64,000 nucleotides of DNA from Eubacteriaceae bacterium (GCA_902362805.1 CABIXY010000004.1:248001-312000), one strand, 5' to 3'. Counted from the stretch's first letter, positions 44,007-53,640 are shown. A program made the numbers and translations. Notes: a model not told the origin generated them from the letters alone.

Positions 44007-44447
44007 TCATCTCATCGCCAGTGTCACATCTCCTTCGCAGGCTAACACACCGCCGTCATAAATCTCCGCACTGCAAGTGACAATGGATTTCTCCAGATTC
44101 TCATAAGAGATTTTTGCGCGAATTTCCAAGGTATCTCCCGGTTTGATTTTGGCACGGAATTTCACTTTGTCGATGCCGATAAAAAGGGGCTTTTTCCCCG
44201 CATATCGCTCACAGGACAAAATCAAGATGTCCGAAGTCTGTGCCATAATCTCCACCGTATAAACGCCGGGAAGCACCGGCTCATCAGGAAAATGACCCCT
44301 AAAAATATCTCTGCCCGGATCCACGTAAAATCCGGCGGTAATGCTCCTCTCTGACACCATGTTCACCACCTCATCCACCAGGAGCATCGGCTCTCTGTGG
44401 GGAATGACCGCTTTAATCTGATCTAGGTTCATTTTTATGTCATTCAT
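44007..44447 (-). CDS. FabZ-like 3-hydroxyacyl-thioester dehydratase (hotdog fold)
   Basis: A 146-residue hotdog protein with the FabZ active site: His52 in FRGHFPDEPVLPG and Glu66 in VEIMAQ. FabZ normally acts on acyl-carrier-protein substrates in fatty acid synthesis. Here no fab gene is near; the gene overlaps the dehydratase activator by four bases and precedes the CoA-transferase. It may hydrate or dehydrate a CoA-bound intermediate of this pathway, or serve as a thioesterase-like accessory. The role is inferred from position only. Confidence 0.85.
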   Translation of the reverse strand: MNDIKMNLDQIKAVIPHREPMLLVDEVVNMVSERSITAGFYVDPGRDIFRGHFPDEPVLPGVYTVEIMAQTSDILILSCERYAGKKPLFIGIDKVKFRAKIKPGDTLEIRAKISYENLEKSIVTCSAEIYDGGVLACEGDVTLAMR

Positions 44448-45229
44448 ATATCTTTCTCCTTATTGTAAATCTCATGGGCAAAAACTGCCGCACCGACTGC
44501 GCCTGCCGCCTGGCAGTGAGGAACTACCTCTATGAGACATTTTAACTCCTTTGAGAGAGCATCCACCATATTGCGGTTCAGTGCCACGCCGCCAGTCATC
44601 ACCACTTTTGGTTCATATCCTACCCGGCTGCACATCCCCATGATCCTTTTCGCGATGGCCACATGGGCGCCTCTGGCAACATCTTCAATTTTTTCTCCCG
44701 CCGCCAGTCTGGATATGACTTCACTTTCAGCAAACACCGTGCAAACATTGCTGATAGAGATTTCTACCGTCGCCCGATCGGCCAAGTTCGACAAGTCGGG
44801 CAACGAGCAGCCCAAAACCCTGGCCATGACTTCCAGAAACCGCCCTGTACCAGCAGCGCATTTTTCATTCATGACGAAGTTTGCAACCTGCCCGTCTCCA
44901 TTGAGCTTGATGACTTTGGCATCCTGTCCTCCGATATCGACAATGGTTTTGGCATCGTCGGTCAAAAAGTCAACGCCCTTGGCATGGCAGGTGATTTCCG
45001 TAATCTGTTTATCAGCATCTTTGTAATTGACTCTTCCGTACCCTGTGGCCACAGTGTATTTGATGTCCGCCGCCGTAAGCTCTGCCTCTGTCAGAGCGGC
45101 CGCGATAGCTTTCTCATATGCGTTTGTCCCCGTCCCCAAGTTGATGACTGCTACTGCCGTTAACTGCTTCTGCCCATTGAGAACGGCAGCCTTTGAGGAG
45201 GATGAACCTATATCAATTCCTAAAAACAT
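44444..45229 (-). CDS. 2-hydroxyacyl-CoA dehydratase activator (HadI/HgdC type ATPase)
   Basis: A 261-residue ASKHA-fold ATPase; as a dimer sharing one [4Fe-4S] cluster it injects a high-energy electron into the dehydratase with ATP hydrolysis. Seen: FLGIDIGSSSSKAAVL at the start, the two cluster Cys in NEKCAAGTGRF (about 125) and SNVCTVFAESEV (about 165), and VVMTGGVALNRNMVDAL for nucleotide binding. It lies directly after the two dehydratase subunits, as in known hgdCAB and had clusters though in a different order. Confidence 0.94.
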   Translation of the reverse strand: MFLGIDIGSSSSKAAVLNGQKQLTAVAVINLGTGTNAYEKAIAAALTEAELTAADIKYTVATGYGRVNYKDADKQITEITCHAKGVDFLTDDAKTIVDIGGQDAKVIKLNGDGQVANFVMNEKCAAGTGRFLEVMARVLGCSLPDLSNLADRATVEISISNVCTVFAESEVISRLAAGEKIEDVARGAHVAIAKRIMGMCSRVGYEPKVVMTGGVALNRNMVDALSKELKCLIEVVPHCQAAGAVGAAVFAHEIYNKEKDI

Positions 45230-45243
45230 TCTCCTTACCTCAC

Positions 45244-46374
45244 TTACAGCAGCATTTCTGTAAAGCTCTGCACCCTCGTTCTGATCTGTTCAAAGGATGT
45301 GAGCTGCTGATCGATTTCCAGATAGAGCATCGGCACAGAAGCAGATTCCACTTCTTCTTTATAGATCGGATAGTCATATTCCTCTGGGTCACAGAACTTC
45401 ATCATCAAAACGATGATACCGTCTGCCTTCTTCTCTTTGACCAGATCCAACAGCATCTGTCCCTTCTTTTTCTCAGAATCGTAGAAGAAGGTATCGCCTT
45501 TTTGGTCGGCAACTCTCCAGGCCATCTTCTGGAAAACGTCAGTCACATCTTCTCTTGCAGGAGTTCTCCAGAGTCTCGAACCCAAGGATAAGTCGTCCGC
45601 CCCTATGGCCACATGGTTCTCATCAAAGATTTCCAGCATCTCTATCGGCTCCGCTAACAGCCCTGTTACCACAACTCTCGTTCCCTGGAATCCAGATGGC
45701 AACTCGTCTTCCAAACCTCGGTTGATTTCTTTGATCATCCTTGTGTAAATGGCTTTGTCCATGAACTGTCCGGCTTTGATCAGAAGATGGCGTTTTCTGG
45801 CAGTGATGATGTCCGGATGCTCCGCACTGGTTTCGGTAAATCTCCTCATGGCCTGTCGGTATTCTTCATAAACTGCAAAAGCCTCTTCAATCTGGCGTTC
45901 TGTGATGATCTTGCCGAGAATCAGTTCCAATTGGTGTCTGACCCTCTTTATCTCGCTGACCGTGTATTCCACGCCGGCCGACAAAGTTCTATGCTGCGGG
46001 TAGGCCATAGCGATGGTCGGTACCTTGGGCATAGCCAGCTTCATGTTCTCCACGATGCACTTCATGGTATCGCAGAAAGTGGGGATGATGACAGCTTTCA
46101 GCATATCGTAGGTTCCTTTCATAGCAAGTTCCACGTTGGTTCTCATGATAGAACAGCAAAAACTCTGCAGGTATTTGTCAGCAAGCTGGATTTCCGTTCT
46201 GCCGCCCCACATGCCGACAGGCACACAGCCAGCGGCATAGACGATTTCTTCTGGTGTGTGAAGGGGAAAACAGCCTACCAGATCTTTGCCAGTCTCCTCT
46301 CTGGTGGCCAAAATGGTTTTCCCCGGATGCAGCGCGGCATCGCACAGCTGCTCTATCGTATTTAAATAACTCAT
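45244..46374 (-). CDS. 2-hydroxyacyl-CoA dehydratase, beta subunit (HadC-like)
   Basis: A 376-residue subunit of a radical 2-hydroxyacyl-CoA dehydratase. Seen: VGCFPLHTPEEIVYAAGCVPVGMWGG, LQSFCCSIMRTNVELAM, and FCDPEEYDYP, with Cys residues placed as for the [4Fe-4S] cluster in this family. It resembles HadC of the 2-hydroxyisocaproyl-CoA system more than HgdB as far as I can judge. The ATG at 46374 overlaps the stop of the alpha subunit (ATGGAATGA region) and has AAGGGGG upstream, so both are translated together. Substrate chain length is not readable. Confidence 0.92.
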   Translation of the reverse strand: MSYLNTIEQLCDAALHPGKTILATREETGKDLVGCFPLHTPEEIVYAAGCVPVGMWGGRTEIQLADKYLQSFCCSIMRTNVELAMKGTYDMLKAVIIPTFCDTMKCIVENMKLAMPKVPTIAMAYPQHRTLSAGVEYTVSEIKRVRHQLELILGKIITERQIEEAFAVYEEYRQAMRRFTETSAEHPDIITARKRHLLIKAGQFMDKAIYTRMIKEINRGLEDELPSGFQGTRVVVTGLLAEPIEMLEIFDENHVAIGADDLSLGSRLWRTPAREDVTDVFQKMAWRVADQKGDTFFYDSEKKKGQMLLDLVKEKKADGIIVLMMKFCDPEEYDYPIYKEEVESASVPMLYLEIDQQLTSFEQIRTRVQSFTEMLL

Positions 46375-47606
46375 TCCATGTCCCCCTTTCTTTTCGCTTC
46401 CTTTTTCTCTTCCATCATCTCCAGCAAGGCCTGAATCCTCGTCTCGTACTGGGCCTGCGAGAAAACCCGCGGGTCCGTCTGATCTCCATCGAAGATGACC
46501 GATGGGCACCCTGTTCTCTCCGTAATTCTTCTCTGCACTTCATAGGTTCTGAAATCCATCAGTTTGCAGCTTCTGTTGGAATGAAAGACCACGCCGTCTA
46601 CACTGAACTCTTTAATCAGATTCTCCATCTGATTAGCGCCGTAATCCAAATTTCTGTTGGCATAATTACCTGTATAGCTGCGCGCCATGCCGTCCAGATC
46701 GTTGGTCTCATATACCTTGTACCAGCTGCTCGGATAGGTAGAGGTGACCATGTTGATTCCATATTTCTTGAGCAGTTTGAACGTGGTAGAAAGGTGAGGC
46801 CAGCAGGCGATGCCGTCCCAGATGATTCGATACTGTTCTTCTGCACTGTTCCAAGGGCCTTTGCCTTCTTCTGCCTTCTGTTTCAGTTCTTCGTACCAAA
46901 GCTTAAAGAGTTTATGCCCGTCCTGCGAACTTCTCATGCAGACGATCATCGCCATGTAGTTGAACATGTCAAAACCGTTCAGGGGAGAAGGTTTTGTTTT
47001 TCCCCAGTCTGTGGCTTTTTTCCACCATTCACAGGTGGCGTTGTTCATAGCCATCTTCTCACCCAGCTTATCGTAGTCCATCTTTCTGCCTGTGAAGTCC
47101 TCCAACTGGCAGATGGCATGTTCGATCTGACCGCGGATATAGTTTGTCGCATGATCTGGCACCTCGTATGTATGGTTGAAGGGCATGTCGAACAAGATTA
47201 GCGGAATGTTCAGCTTCTTTGCCAGATTCTCATACCATTTGAGCACTGTGTTACAGATATTCGTCGAGCTGAAAATCAGGTCTGGCAGAGGGATATCCTG
47301 GGCCTCCGCATGCTGTAAATCCACATAACCCATATTGACTCTGGCATAGGAGCAGATGTCTGCACTGTAGCCAATGCCTTCTGCGTGTTCGATGAACTTC
47401 ATCGCCTCTTTTCTGGCGCCGATCGCTGCCGCATGATTCTCCGGATATACCGTAGCCAGGTCCATGGCGTCCAACAATTCGTTAGGGCAGATGGAGGTAG
47501 CCCAGACTACTGGTTTCCCCTCTGCCTTTGCTGCAAGGGCGTCATCGTAATGCTTGGCAGTCAGTTGATTCAGCAATTCTTTTGATGTTATCTTCTCTTC
47601 TGACAC
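46371..47606 (-). CDS. 2-hydroxyacyl-CoA dehydratase, alpha subunit (HadB-like)
   Basis: A 411-residue subunit that with its partner removes water from an (R)-2-hydroxyacyl-CoA, giving the 2-enoyl-CoA. Seen: SICPNELLDAMDLATVYPENHAAAIGARK, ICSYARVNMGY, SSTNICNTVLKWYENLAKKLNIPLILFDMPF, HSNRSCKLMDFRTYEVQRRITERTG and GDQTDPRVFSQAQYETRIQALLEMM. This pattern is close to HadB of the 2-hydroxyisocaproyl-CoA dehydratase. Combined with crotonase, thiolase and Bcd-type genes, a short substrate such as 2-hydroxybutyryl-CoA is a reasonable guess. Confidence 0.93.
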   Translation of the reverse strand: MSEEKITSKELLNQLTAKHYDDALAAKAEGKPVVWATSICPNELLDAMDLATVYPENHAAAIGARKEAMKFIEHAEGIGYSADICSYARVNMGYVDLQHAEAQDIPLPDLIFSSTNICNTVLKWYENLAKKLNIPLILFDMPFNHTYEVPDHATNYIRGQIEHAICQLEDFTGRKMDYDKLGEKMAMNNATCEWWKKATDWGKTKPSPLNGFDMFNYMAMIVCMRSSQDGHKLFKLWYEELKQKAEEGKGPWNSAEEQYRIIWDGIACWPHLSTTFKLLKKYGINMVTSTYPSSWYKVYETNDLDGMARSYTGNYANRNLDYGANQMENLIKEFSVDGVVFHSNRSCKLMDFRTYEVQRRITERTGCPSVIFDGDQTDPRVFSQAQYETRIQALLEMMEEKKEAKRKGDME

Positions 47607-47675
47607 TTCTCTTTCCTCCTAATGCTTTAGCGTCCCGCAAACAAAGTGAGCGGTCAGACGCTAGTCGTATAGTTT

Positions 47676-48443
47676 CTATCGATTCTCAAAGCAAGGCTTT
47701 CGTTTTTCAATGAAGGCCTTCATACCTTCCTTCTGGTCATAGGTTGCAAATAATTTTGCCCACTGCTCTGCTTCGATTCCGATGGCTCTGTTCTGGTCCG
47801 TTTCTTCTAATCCTCTGCGGATTACCTCTTTGGCCATGCGGATAGCGACAGGCCCGCGTTTGGCAATCCTCTTTGCCAGTTTTTCTGCTTCTGCGTATAC
47901 GTCTGCATCTGCTGTGACCCTGTTAATCAGTCCCATCTGCAGCGCTCTTTCAGCACTGACGGCATCCCCTGTAAAGATCAGCTCTTTCGCAAAGGCTTCA
48001 CCGACAACCCTGGGGACCCGAATCGTCCCGCCTGCCCCTGGAAAGATGCCCAAGGTGACTTCAGGAAAGCCCATCTTGGCACTTTTTCCTGCAATCCTGA
48101 TGTCACAGGTCATGGCCAGTTCCATACCGCCGCCGAGAGCATAACCCTTAATGGCTGCAATGGTCGGCAGAGGCAGATCTGCAATTCGGTTATAGACGGG
48201 AGAAAAGGCGAAAGCTTTTGCCCCCTCCTCATCACATTGCGCCATGGCTTTGATGTCAGCTCCTGCGGCAAAGTTCTTTTCACTGCAGAAAATCAGACAT
48301 CTCACAGAATCATCCTTTTCGGCCTGGTCCAGCAGGCCGTCAATCTCATCGACGATTTCTCGGTTCAAAGCATTGAGCGCCTCCGGCCTCACTATGCTGA
48401 TGACCGCAATCCCGTCTTCTATTCTAAGGGTAACCTGACTCAT
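47676..48443 (-). CDS. Enoyl-CoA hydratase (crotonase)
   Basis: A 255-residue crotonase-fold enzyme that adds water to crotonyl-CoA to give 3-hydroxybutyryl-CoA. Seen: the oxyanion-hole segments FAAGADIKAM and GYALGGGMELAMTCDIRIAG (first catalytic Glu), and the second Glu in GFPEVTLGIFPGAGGTIRVPRVVG. The ATG at 48443 has GGGGAGG six bases upstream and starts one base after the dehydrogenase stop. It stands between hbd and the 2-hydroxyacyl-CoA dehydratase genes in one operon. Confidence 0.94.
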   Translation of the reverse strand: MSQVTLRIEDGIAVISIVRPEALNALNREIVDEIDGLLDQAEKDDSVRCLIFCSEKNFAAGADIKAMAQCDEEGAKAFAFSPVYNRIADLPLPTIAAIKGYALGGGMELAMTCDIRIAGKSAKMGFPEVTLGIFPGAGGTIRVPRVVGEAFAKELIFTGDAVSAERALQMGLINRVTADADVYAEAEKLAKRIAKRGPVAIRMAKEVIRRGLEETDQNRAIGIEAEQWAKLFATYDQKEGMKAFIEKRKPCFENR

Positions 48444-48444
48444 C

Positions 48445-49302
48445 TTATTCCTCCCCGTAATCATAGAATCCGGCTCCGCTCTTCTTTCCTAACCTTCCGG
48501 AATCCACCAGTCTGATAATCTGCGGACTCGGCCTGAACCTGTCTCCATATGCCTCAAACAAAATCTGATCTACATTGAGATTGAGATCGTGGCTGGTAAT
48601 GTCCAGCAATGCGAAAATTCCCATCGGGTGGCCCAGGCCGTATTTGCAGATCTTGTCTACATCCTCTGTGCTGCACACCCCTTCTTCCACCAGGCGGCAG
48701 GCTTCTAAGTACATGGCGTGGAAGATTCTGTTCAGTCCAAAGCCCACCACGTCTTTTACGCGAACTGGTTCTTTCTTAATCTCTTTCAAAACGTCCGTCA
48801 CTGTGCAGACCGTTTCCTCCCCCGTCAGCAGAGCTGGAATAACCTCCACTAGCTTCATGACACTGGCTGGAGAATTAAAATGCGTACCGATGAATTTGCC
48901 TTTTCTCTCTGCGCTCACGGTAGAAGCCAGCTTCGTAATGGAAATAGAAGACGTGTTGCTGGCGATAATGGTAGATTCTTTGCAGATGGCATCCAGCTTT
49001 TCATAGACGCTCTTTTTTACGTCAAAGACTTCCAGCACTGCCTCGATAATCAGATCACATTCCGCCAGATCCTCCAGATTGCCAGTAGCCGTCACCCTGC
49101 TCAGAATCGCCTCCTTGTCTTGTGGACTCATCTTGCCTTTTTTGATGCGTTTGTCGAGAATTTGCGCCTGTTTTTCTTTTCCTCTGTCTGCAATTTCCTG
49201 GCTGATATCGTTTAGGACCGTCTCAAATCCTTCTCTCGCAAAACAGAGGGCGATTTCCGCTCCCATCATGCCTGCACCTACGACACCTACTTTTTTAATC
49301 AT
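48445..49302 (-). CDS. 3-hydroxybutyryl-CoA dehydrogenase
   Basis: A 285-residue dehydrogenase oxidising 3-hydroxyacyl-CoA to acetoacetyl-CoA (or the reverse) with NAD(P). Seen: Rossmann motif VGVVGAGMMGAEIALCFAREG at the start, IIASNTSSISITKLAS, the catalytic His in FIGTHFNSPASVMKLVEVI, and NRIFHAMYLEACRLVEEGV in the C-terminal helical domain. ATG 49302 has AGAAGGTG upstream; it lies five bases from the thiolase stop. Confidence 0.94.
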   Translation of the reverse strand: MIKKVGVVGAGMMGAEIALCFAREGFETVLNDISQEIADRGKEKQAQILDKRIKKGKMSPQDKEAILSRVTATGNLEDLAECDLIIEAVLEVFDVKKSVYEKLDAICKESTIIASNTSSISITKLASTVSAERKGKFIGTHFNSPASVMKLVEVIPALLTGEETVCTVTDVLKEIKKEPVRVKDVVGFGLNRIFHAMYLEACRLVEEGVCSTEDVDKICKYGLGHPMGIFALLDITSHDLNLNVDQILFEAYGDRFRPSPQIIRLVDSGRLGKKSGAGFYDYGEE

Positions 49303-49307
49303 ACTCT

Positions 49308-50507
49308 TCACCTTCTTAAATTTTCAATTAATGTGGATACGCCCAAACCTCCTCCGATACAGGAGGAGAAGATACCATATCTGCCGCCGCTTCTGATGAG
49401 TTCTTTCATCGCCGCAAGACAGATCCGTCCGCCGCTGGCTCCGTTTGGATGACCAAAGGCAATGGCTCCTCCATTTGGATTCCACTTTTCCATGTCGATC
49501 TTTTCGCCGGTCATCTCTTCCATCTGCTTGATGACAGAGAGATTCTGGGCGGCAAACGCTTCGTTGCACTCGAAAACGTCGATATCCTTCGTCTTCAATC
49601 CAGTTCTCTTCATCACTTTCAGATTTGTGTAAGCCGGTCCGATTCCCATATACTTCGGATCGACGCCTGCGTCCATGCCGCAGATCCACTTTGCCATCGG
49701 TTCATACCCCAGTTCTTTCGCTTTTTCTGCGCTCATCATCAGTACAAAGGCAGCGCCGTCGTTTCTTCCCGACGCATTTCCGGCGGTCGTTACGCCGCCT
49801 TCATTGACCGGCTTCAGTTTGGAGAGGCCTGCCAAATCAGTCTGTGGCCGCGGATGTTCATCTTGATCCACTGTTACCGGTTCGCTTTTACGGCTGTATC
49901 TCACCTGCAAGGGCAGAATTTCGTCTTTGAAGTATCCCTTCCCTATCGCTTCTGTCGCCCTGTGTTGACTTCGCAGCGCGAACAGATCGCACGCTTCTCT
50001 GGTGATGCCCCATCTCTTCGCCATCAGATCAGATATCTCAATCATGGATATATCGTCCTCCTTTGTCGGAGCCAGTTTCAAGGGAGCCGGCATCGGCGCG
50101 ATTCCTCTGTAAGGCTCCACCGCGGTGGAGTATTTATAGTAAGTCTGGCTGTGAGCTTCCGCGCCTCCGCAGATTGCTGCGTCGATATACCCCTCCTTAA
50201 TCTGCAGCGCTGCGTTGTTGATACAGGCGATGGATGAACCGCACTGCATTTCGATAAAGGTGGCTGACGTCTCGTAAGGCAGCCCTGCCAAGAGGCCGGC
50301 ATATCTTGCAAAGTTGTGCGTGTTCAAATCTCCTGATGCACTCCCGACAAATACAGCATCCACCTTGCCTTTTTGCAATATCTCCGTCTTTTCGCAGAGG
50401 CCCTTCATGGTCATCCCGGCAAGTTCTACCGGCGTATAGACTCTCAATGCTCCGCCCATTCTTCCAAAGGCAGTACGGGCACCGTCGACAATGACTACTT
50501 CTCTCAT
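49308..50507 (-). CDS. Acetyl-CoA acetyltransferase (thiolase), intact copy
   Basis: A 399-residue thiolase converting two acetyl-CoA to acetoacetyl-CoA, or cleaving it. Seen: nucleophilic Cys89 in FIEMQCGSSIACINNAALQI, NEAFAAQNLSVI, the active-site His in GGAIAFGHPNGASGGR and the second Cys in FSSCIGGGLGVS. It replaces the function of the frame-shifted thiolase gene at 38165-39342. It lies four bases downstream of etfA. Confidence 0.94.
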   Translation of the reverse strand: MREVVIVDGARTAFGRMGGALRVYTPVELAGMTMKGLCEKTEILQKGKVDAVFVGSASGDLNTHNFARYAGLLAGLPYETSATFIEMQCGSSIACINNAALQIKEGYIDAAICGGAEAHSQTYYKYSTAVEPYRGIAPMPAPLKLAPTKEDDISMIEISDLMAKRWGITREACDLFALRSQHRATEAIGKGYFKDEILPLQVRYSRKSEPVTVDQDEHPRPQTDLAGLSKLKPVNEGGVTTAGNASGRNDGAAFVLMMSAEKAKELGYEPMAKWICGMDAGVDPKYMGIGPAYTNLKVMKRTGLKTKDIDVFECNEAFAAQNLSVIKQMEEMTGEKIDMEKWNPNGGAIAFGHPNGASGGRICLAAMKELIRSGGRYGIFSSCIGGGLGVSTLIENLRR

Positions 50508-50510
50508 CTC

Positions 50511-51587
50511 TTATTCCTCCTTCGCCCAGAGTGCCATAATTTCAGGAATCACCTTTTTTAAATCACCTTCTACTGCAAAATCCGCCAATTTCATCATCGG
50601 GCACTCCGGATCTTTGTTGATTGCGACGATCATGTCCGATGTCTGCATACCTGCCAGGTGCTGGATTGCCCCCGAAATTCCGCAGGCAAAATAGATATGG
50701 GGTTTTACTGTGGTTCCGGTCTGCCCCACCTGATGGCTCGGATCAATCCAGCCGGCATCTACTGCCGCACGGGATGCGCCCACAACGCCGCCTACCTTTT
50801 CAGCAAACTGCCTGATCAAGTCAAATCCTGATGCATCGCCAAGACCTCTTCCGCCAGAGCAGATGATGTCTGCATCGGTCAGTGATACCAGTTCCTTCGC
50901 TGCCTTGACGACCTCCAGAACCTCTACGTGTATATCTTCTTCTGATAAGCGGACCTTTACATCGACTCGTTCGCCTCCGGCACCTTCCACCTTTTCTCTC
51001 TTAGCCATGACACCTGGTCTGACTGTCGCCATCTGCGGCCTGGTGTTCGGTGTCACGATAGTGGCCATCAGGTTTCCGCCAAAGGCAGGCCTGGTCTGTT
51101 TCAGCCCCTTGCTGTCCGCCTCTGTGTCAAGACCAGTCAGACTGGCGGTCGTGTTTTTCTCCAAGTAATCTCTATAGTTCGCTACGTTTACGTCCAGTCT
51201 GGTGCAGTCTGCCGTCAGTCCTGTGTCAAGCCTTGCTGCAATTCTCGGTGCAAGATCGCGTCCAATATGTGTCGCCCCAAAGATGACGATTTCCGGCTTA
51301 TATGTATTGATCGCATCTGTCATAACTTTCGCGTAGCCGTCCGTAGTGTAGTTTTCCAGAAGCGCATCCTCCAAGACATAAACGCTGTCAGCACCATAAG
51401 CGTAAAGTTCATCAAGGAGGTGCTCCACATTGTTGCCAATCAGTATCGCGCAGACTTTTGTGTCACCGCCGATTTCTCGTGAAAGCTTATATCCTTCTCC
51501 CACCAGCTCCAGGGCCACATTCATGAGCTTACCGCGTCTCTGCTCTGCAAAGACCCAGACATTTTTATAATCTTGAAAATTTTTCAT
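50511..51587 (-). CDS. etfA: Electron transfer flavoprotein, alpha subunit
   Basis: A 358-residue EtfA. Seen: an N-terminal alpha/beta domain, then the FAD-binding C-terminal signature [94 protein letters not shown]. With EtfB and the acyl-CoA dehydrogenase it accepts electrons, in clostridia often in an electron-bifurcating complex that reduces ferredoxin while reducing crotonyl-CoA with NADH. Whether this complex bifurcates cannot be read here. Confidence 0.96.
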   Translation of the reverse strand: MKNFQDYKNVWVFAEQRRGKLMNVALELVGEGYKLSREIGGDTKVCAILIGNNVEHLLDELYAYGADSVYVLEDALLENYTTDGYAKVMTDAINTYKPEIVIFGATHIGRDLAPRIAARLDTGLTADCTRLDVNVANYRDYLEKNTTASLTGLDTEADSKGLKQTRPAFGGNLMATIVTPNTRPQMATVRPGVMAKREKVEGAGGERVDVKVRLSEEDIHVEVLEVVKAAKELVSLTDADIICSGGRGLGDASGFDLIRQFAEKVGGVVGASRAAVDAGWIDPSHQVGQTGTTVKPHIYFACGISGAIQHLAGMQTSDMIVAINKDPECPMMKLADFAVEGDLKKVIPEIMALWAKEE

Positions 51588-51596
51588 TTTTGCCTC

Positions 51597-52385
51597 CTAA
51601 ATTATGTGTTTCTCTTTCAGAGTTGTCATCAGATTTGCCGCCTTCTCCTTTGGCGTATCGCCTTCTACAGCAATGCCAGCGCCCTTCGGTTTTGGTGTAA
51701 AGGACTTGAATACATTGGTCGGGGAAGCCTTCAAGCCTACTGTGGTCTTATCCACACCGATATCCTCAGCATTCCAGACCTTGATTTCCTGTTTTGCCGC
51801 TTTTAATATTCCTCTGATAGTCATATATCTGGGCTGATTCAGTTCCTTGATCGCAGTCAGCACACAAGGTCTTTTCACCTTCAACATCTCATATCCATTC
51901 TCAAGACCTCTCTTCACAACGATACCGTCCTCTTTCATTGCAAATTCTTTCACGTAGGTTACCTGGGGAAGACCTAGCTTTTCCGCAATCTGCGGACCTA
52001 CCTGTGCTGTATCTCCGTCGATTGCCTGTCTGCCTGCAAATAGAATGTCAAAATCCCCTATCTTACGGATGCCTGCCGCGATAGCATTGGATGTGGCCCA
52101 GGTGTCAGAGCCGCCCAGCGCGCGATCAGACAGCAGAATGGCATCATCCGCCCCCATGGCCAAACACTCCTGCAGCATCTCCTTTGCCTGAGGAGGTCCC
52201 ATGGTGATGACGGTAACCTCCGTTCTCGGATTTGCATCTTTCACCTGCAGCGCCTGCTCCAAAGCGTTGGCATCGTCTGGATTCAGAATCGAAGGAACTC
52301 CGTCTCTGATCAGTGTTCCTGTTTCAGGATTGATTTTTATTTCATTGGTATCTGGTACCTGCTTTACACATACGATTATTTTCAT
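51597..52385 (-). CDS. etfB: Electron transfer flavoprotein, beta subunit
   Basis: A 262-residue EtfB. Seen: the start MKIIVCVKQVPDTNEIKINPETGTL, ALEQALQVKDANPRTEVTVITMGP, and the family signature VKRGLENGYEMLKVKRPCVLTAIKELNQPRYMTIRGILKA. The ATG at 52385 has TAGGAGG ten bases upstream; an earlier in-frame start would add an untypical extension. It lies between the acyl-CoA dehydrogenase gene and etfA. Confidence 0.95.
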   Translation of the reverse strand: MKIIVCVKQVPDTNEIKINPETGTLIRDGVPSILNPDDANALEQALQVKDANPRTEVTVITMGPPQAKEMLQECLAMGADDAILLSDRALGGSDTWATSNAIAAGIRKIGDFDILFAGRQAIDGDTAQVGPQIAEKLGLPQVTYVKEFAMKEDGIVVKRGLENGYEMLKVKRPCVLTAIKELNQPRYMTIRGILKAAKQEIKVWNAEDIGVDKTTVGLKASPTNVFKSFTPKPKGAGIAVEGDTPKEKAANLMTTLKEKHII

Positions 52386-52500
52386 CTTCAATTTTCCTCC
52401 TAATGAAGCCCGCCCAATTTGCAAAGCTAATTGCCGGGAACTCCTTATGCTTTTGTTCCCCAAGAGAGCTATGCTCGATTGGCTGGAACAAGTCGTATAG

Positions 52501-53640
52501 TTATTGAAAGATATCTCCTGCCATGACCATCTTCATGACTTCCGATGTCCCTTCATAGATTTCGGTGATCTTTGCATCCCGCATCATTCTCTCGACCGGA
52601 TAATCCTTGATATATCCATAACCTCCGTGGAATTGAACAGCTTTTGCAGCTACGTACATCGCCGCCTCTGAGCAGGCCAGCTTTGCCTCTGCCGCAGGTA
52701 CGGTGGCCGGCAGCCCCCGGTCCCTTCTGTTGCATGCATCGTAGAGAAGATACCTTGCACCGTCGATTCTGGTCTTCATGGCTGCCATTTCAAAAGCGAG
52801 CGCCTGGAATTTGTCAAGGGTCTTGCCAAACTGTTTTCTCTGTTTCATATAGATCACGGTCTGATCAAAGGCGCCCTGGGCGATGCCAAGAGCCTGAGCT
52901 GCGATGCCAAGTCTGCCCACATCCAAAGAAGACATGGCGACCTTAAAGCCCTTGCCCAGCTGTCCAAGCAGATTTTCTTTCGGGATGCGGCAGTCCTCAA
53001 AAACCAGTTCTGCCGCAATGGAACCGCGAATGCCCATCTTGTTCTCATGTTTTGGCGCTGTAAATCCAGGCGTTCCTTTCTCTACGATAAAAGCGCTGAT
53101 CCCTTTGGTTCCCTTTGACTTGTCAGTCATGGCCATGATGATGTAGATGTCTGCGATGCCGCCGCCCGAAATAAAAATCTTGCTCCCATTGAGAATCCAT
53201 TCGTCTCCGTCGAGTACAGCCTTTGTCTGGGTTCCCGCTGCATCTGTTCCCGCATTTGGTTCTGTCAAGCCAAAGGCACCCAGTTTTTCGCCAGAAAGAA
53301 GGTCTGGCAGAAATTTCTGTTTCTGTTCCTCTGTACCATAGGTGAAAATCGGCCAGCAGCAAAGGGCGTTGTGGGTTTGGATAATCACGCCATGAGCGGC
53401 ATCTACCTTTGATATCTCTTCAATGGCCATAATGTATGTGAGGTAATCCGTACCGGCGCCGCCATAGCTTTCTGGAAACGGCATGCCCATCACTCCCAGT
53501 TCTCCCAACTTGGCAATCGTCTCGTATGGATACTCCGCTTTTTCATCAATTTCTGCTGAAATAGGCGCAATTTCATTTTCTGCGAATTCTTTCAGCATTT
53601 TTTTAACCATTTCCTGTTCTCTCGAATAAGTGAATTCCAT
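52501..53640 (-). CDS. Short-chain acyl-CoA dehydrogenase (butyryl-CoA dehydrogenase type)
   Basis: A 379-residue FAD enzyme interconverting butyryl-CoA and crotonyl-CoA. Seen: FGLTEPNAGTDAAGTQTKAVLDGDEWILNGSKIFISGG, MGIRGSIAAELVFEDCRIPKENLLG, QFHGGYGYIKDYPVERMMRDAKITEIYEGTSEV with the catalytic base Glu in EIYEGT. It is the first gene of the 12-gene operon, behind a sigma-54 promoter at 53686-53702. Start has AGGAGGAG upstream. Confidence 0.95.
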   Translation of the reverse strand: MEFTYSREQEMVKKMLKEFAENEIAPISAEIDEKAEYPYETIAKLGELGVMGMPFPESYGGAGTDYLTYIMAIEEISKVDAAHGVIIQTHNALCCWPIFTYGTEEQKQKFLPDLLSGEKLGAFGLTEPNAGTDAAGTQTKAVLDGDEWILNGSKIFISGGGIADIYIIMAMTDKSKGTKGISAFIVEKGTPGFTAPKHENKMGIRGSIAAELVFEDCRIPKENLLGQLGKGFKVAMSSLDVGRLGIAAQALGIAQGAFDQTVIYMKQRKQFGKTLDKFQALAFEMAAMKTRIDGARYLLYDACNRRDRGLPATVPAAEAKLACSEAAMYVAAKAVQFHGGYGYIKDYPVERMMRDAKITEIYEGTSEVMKMVMAGDIFQ

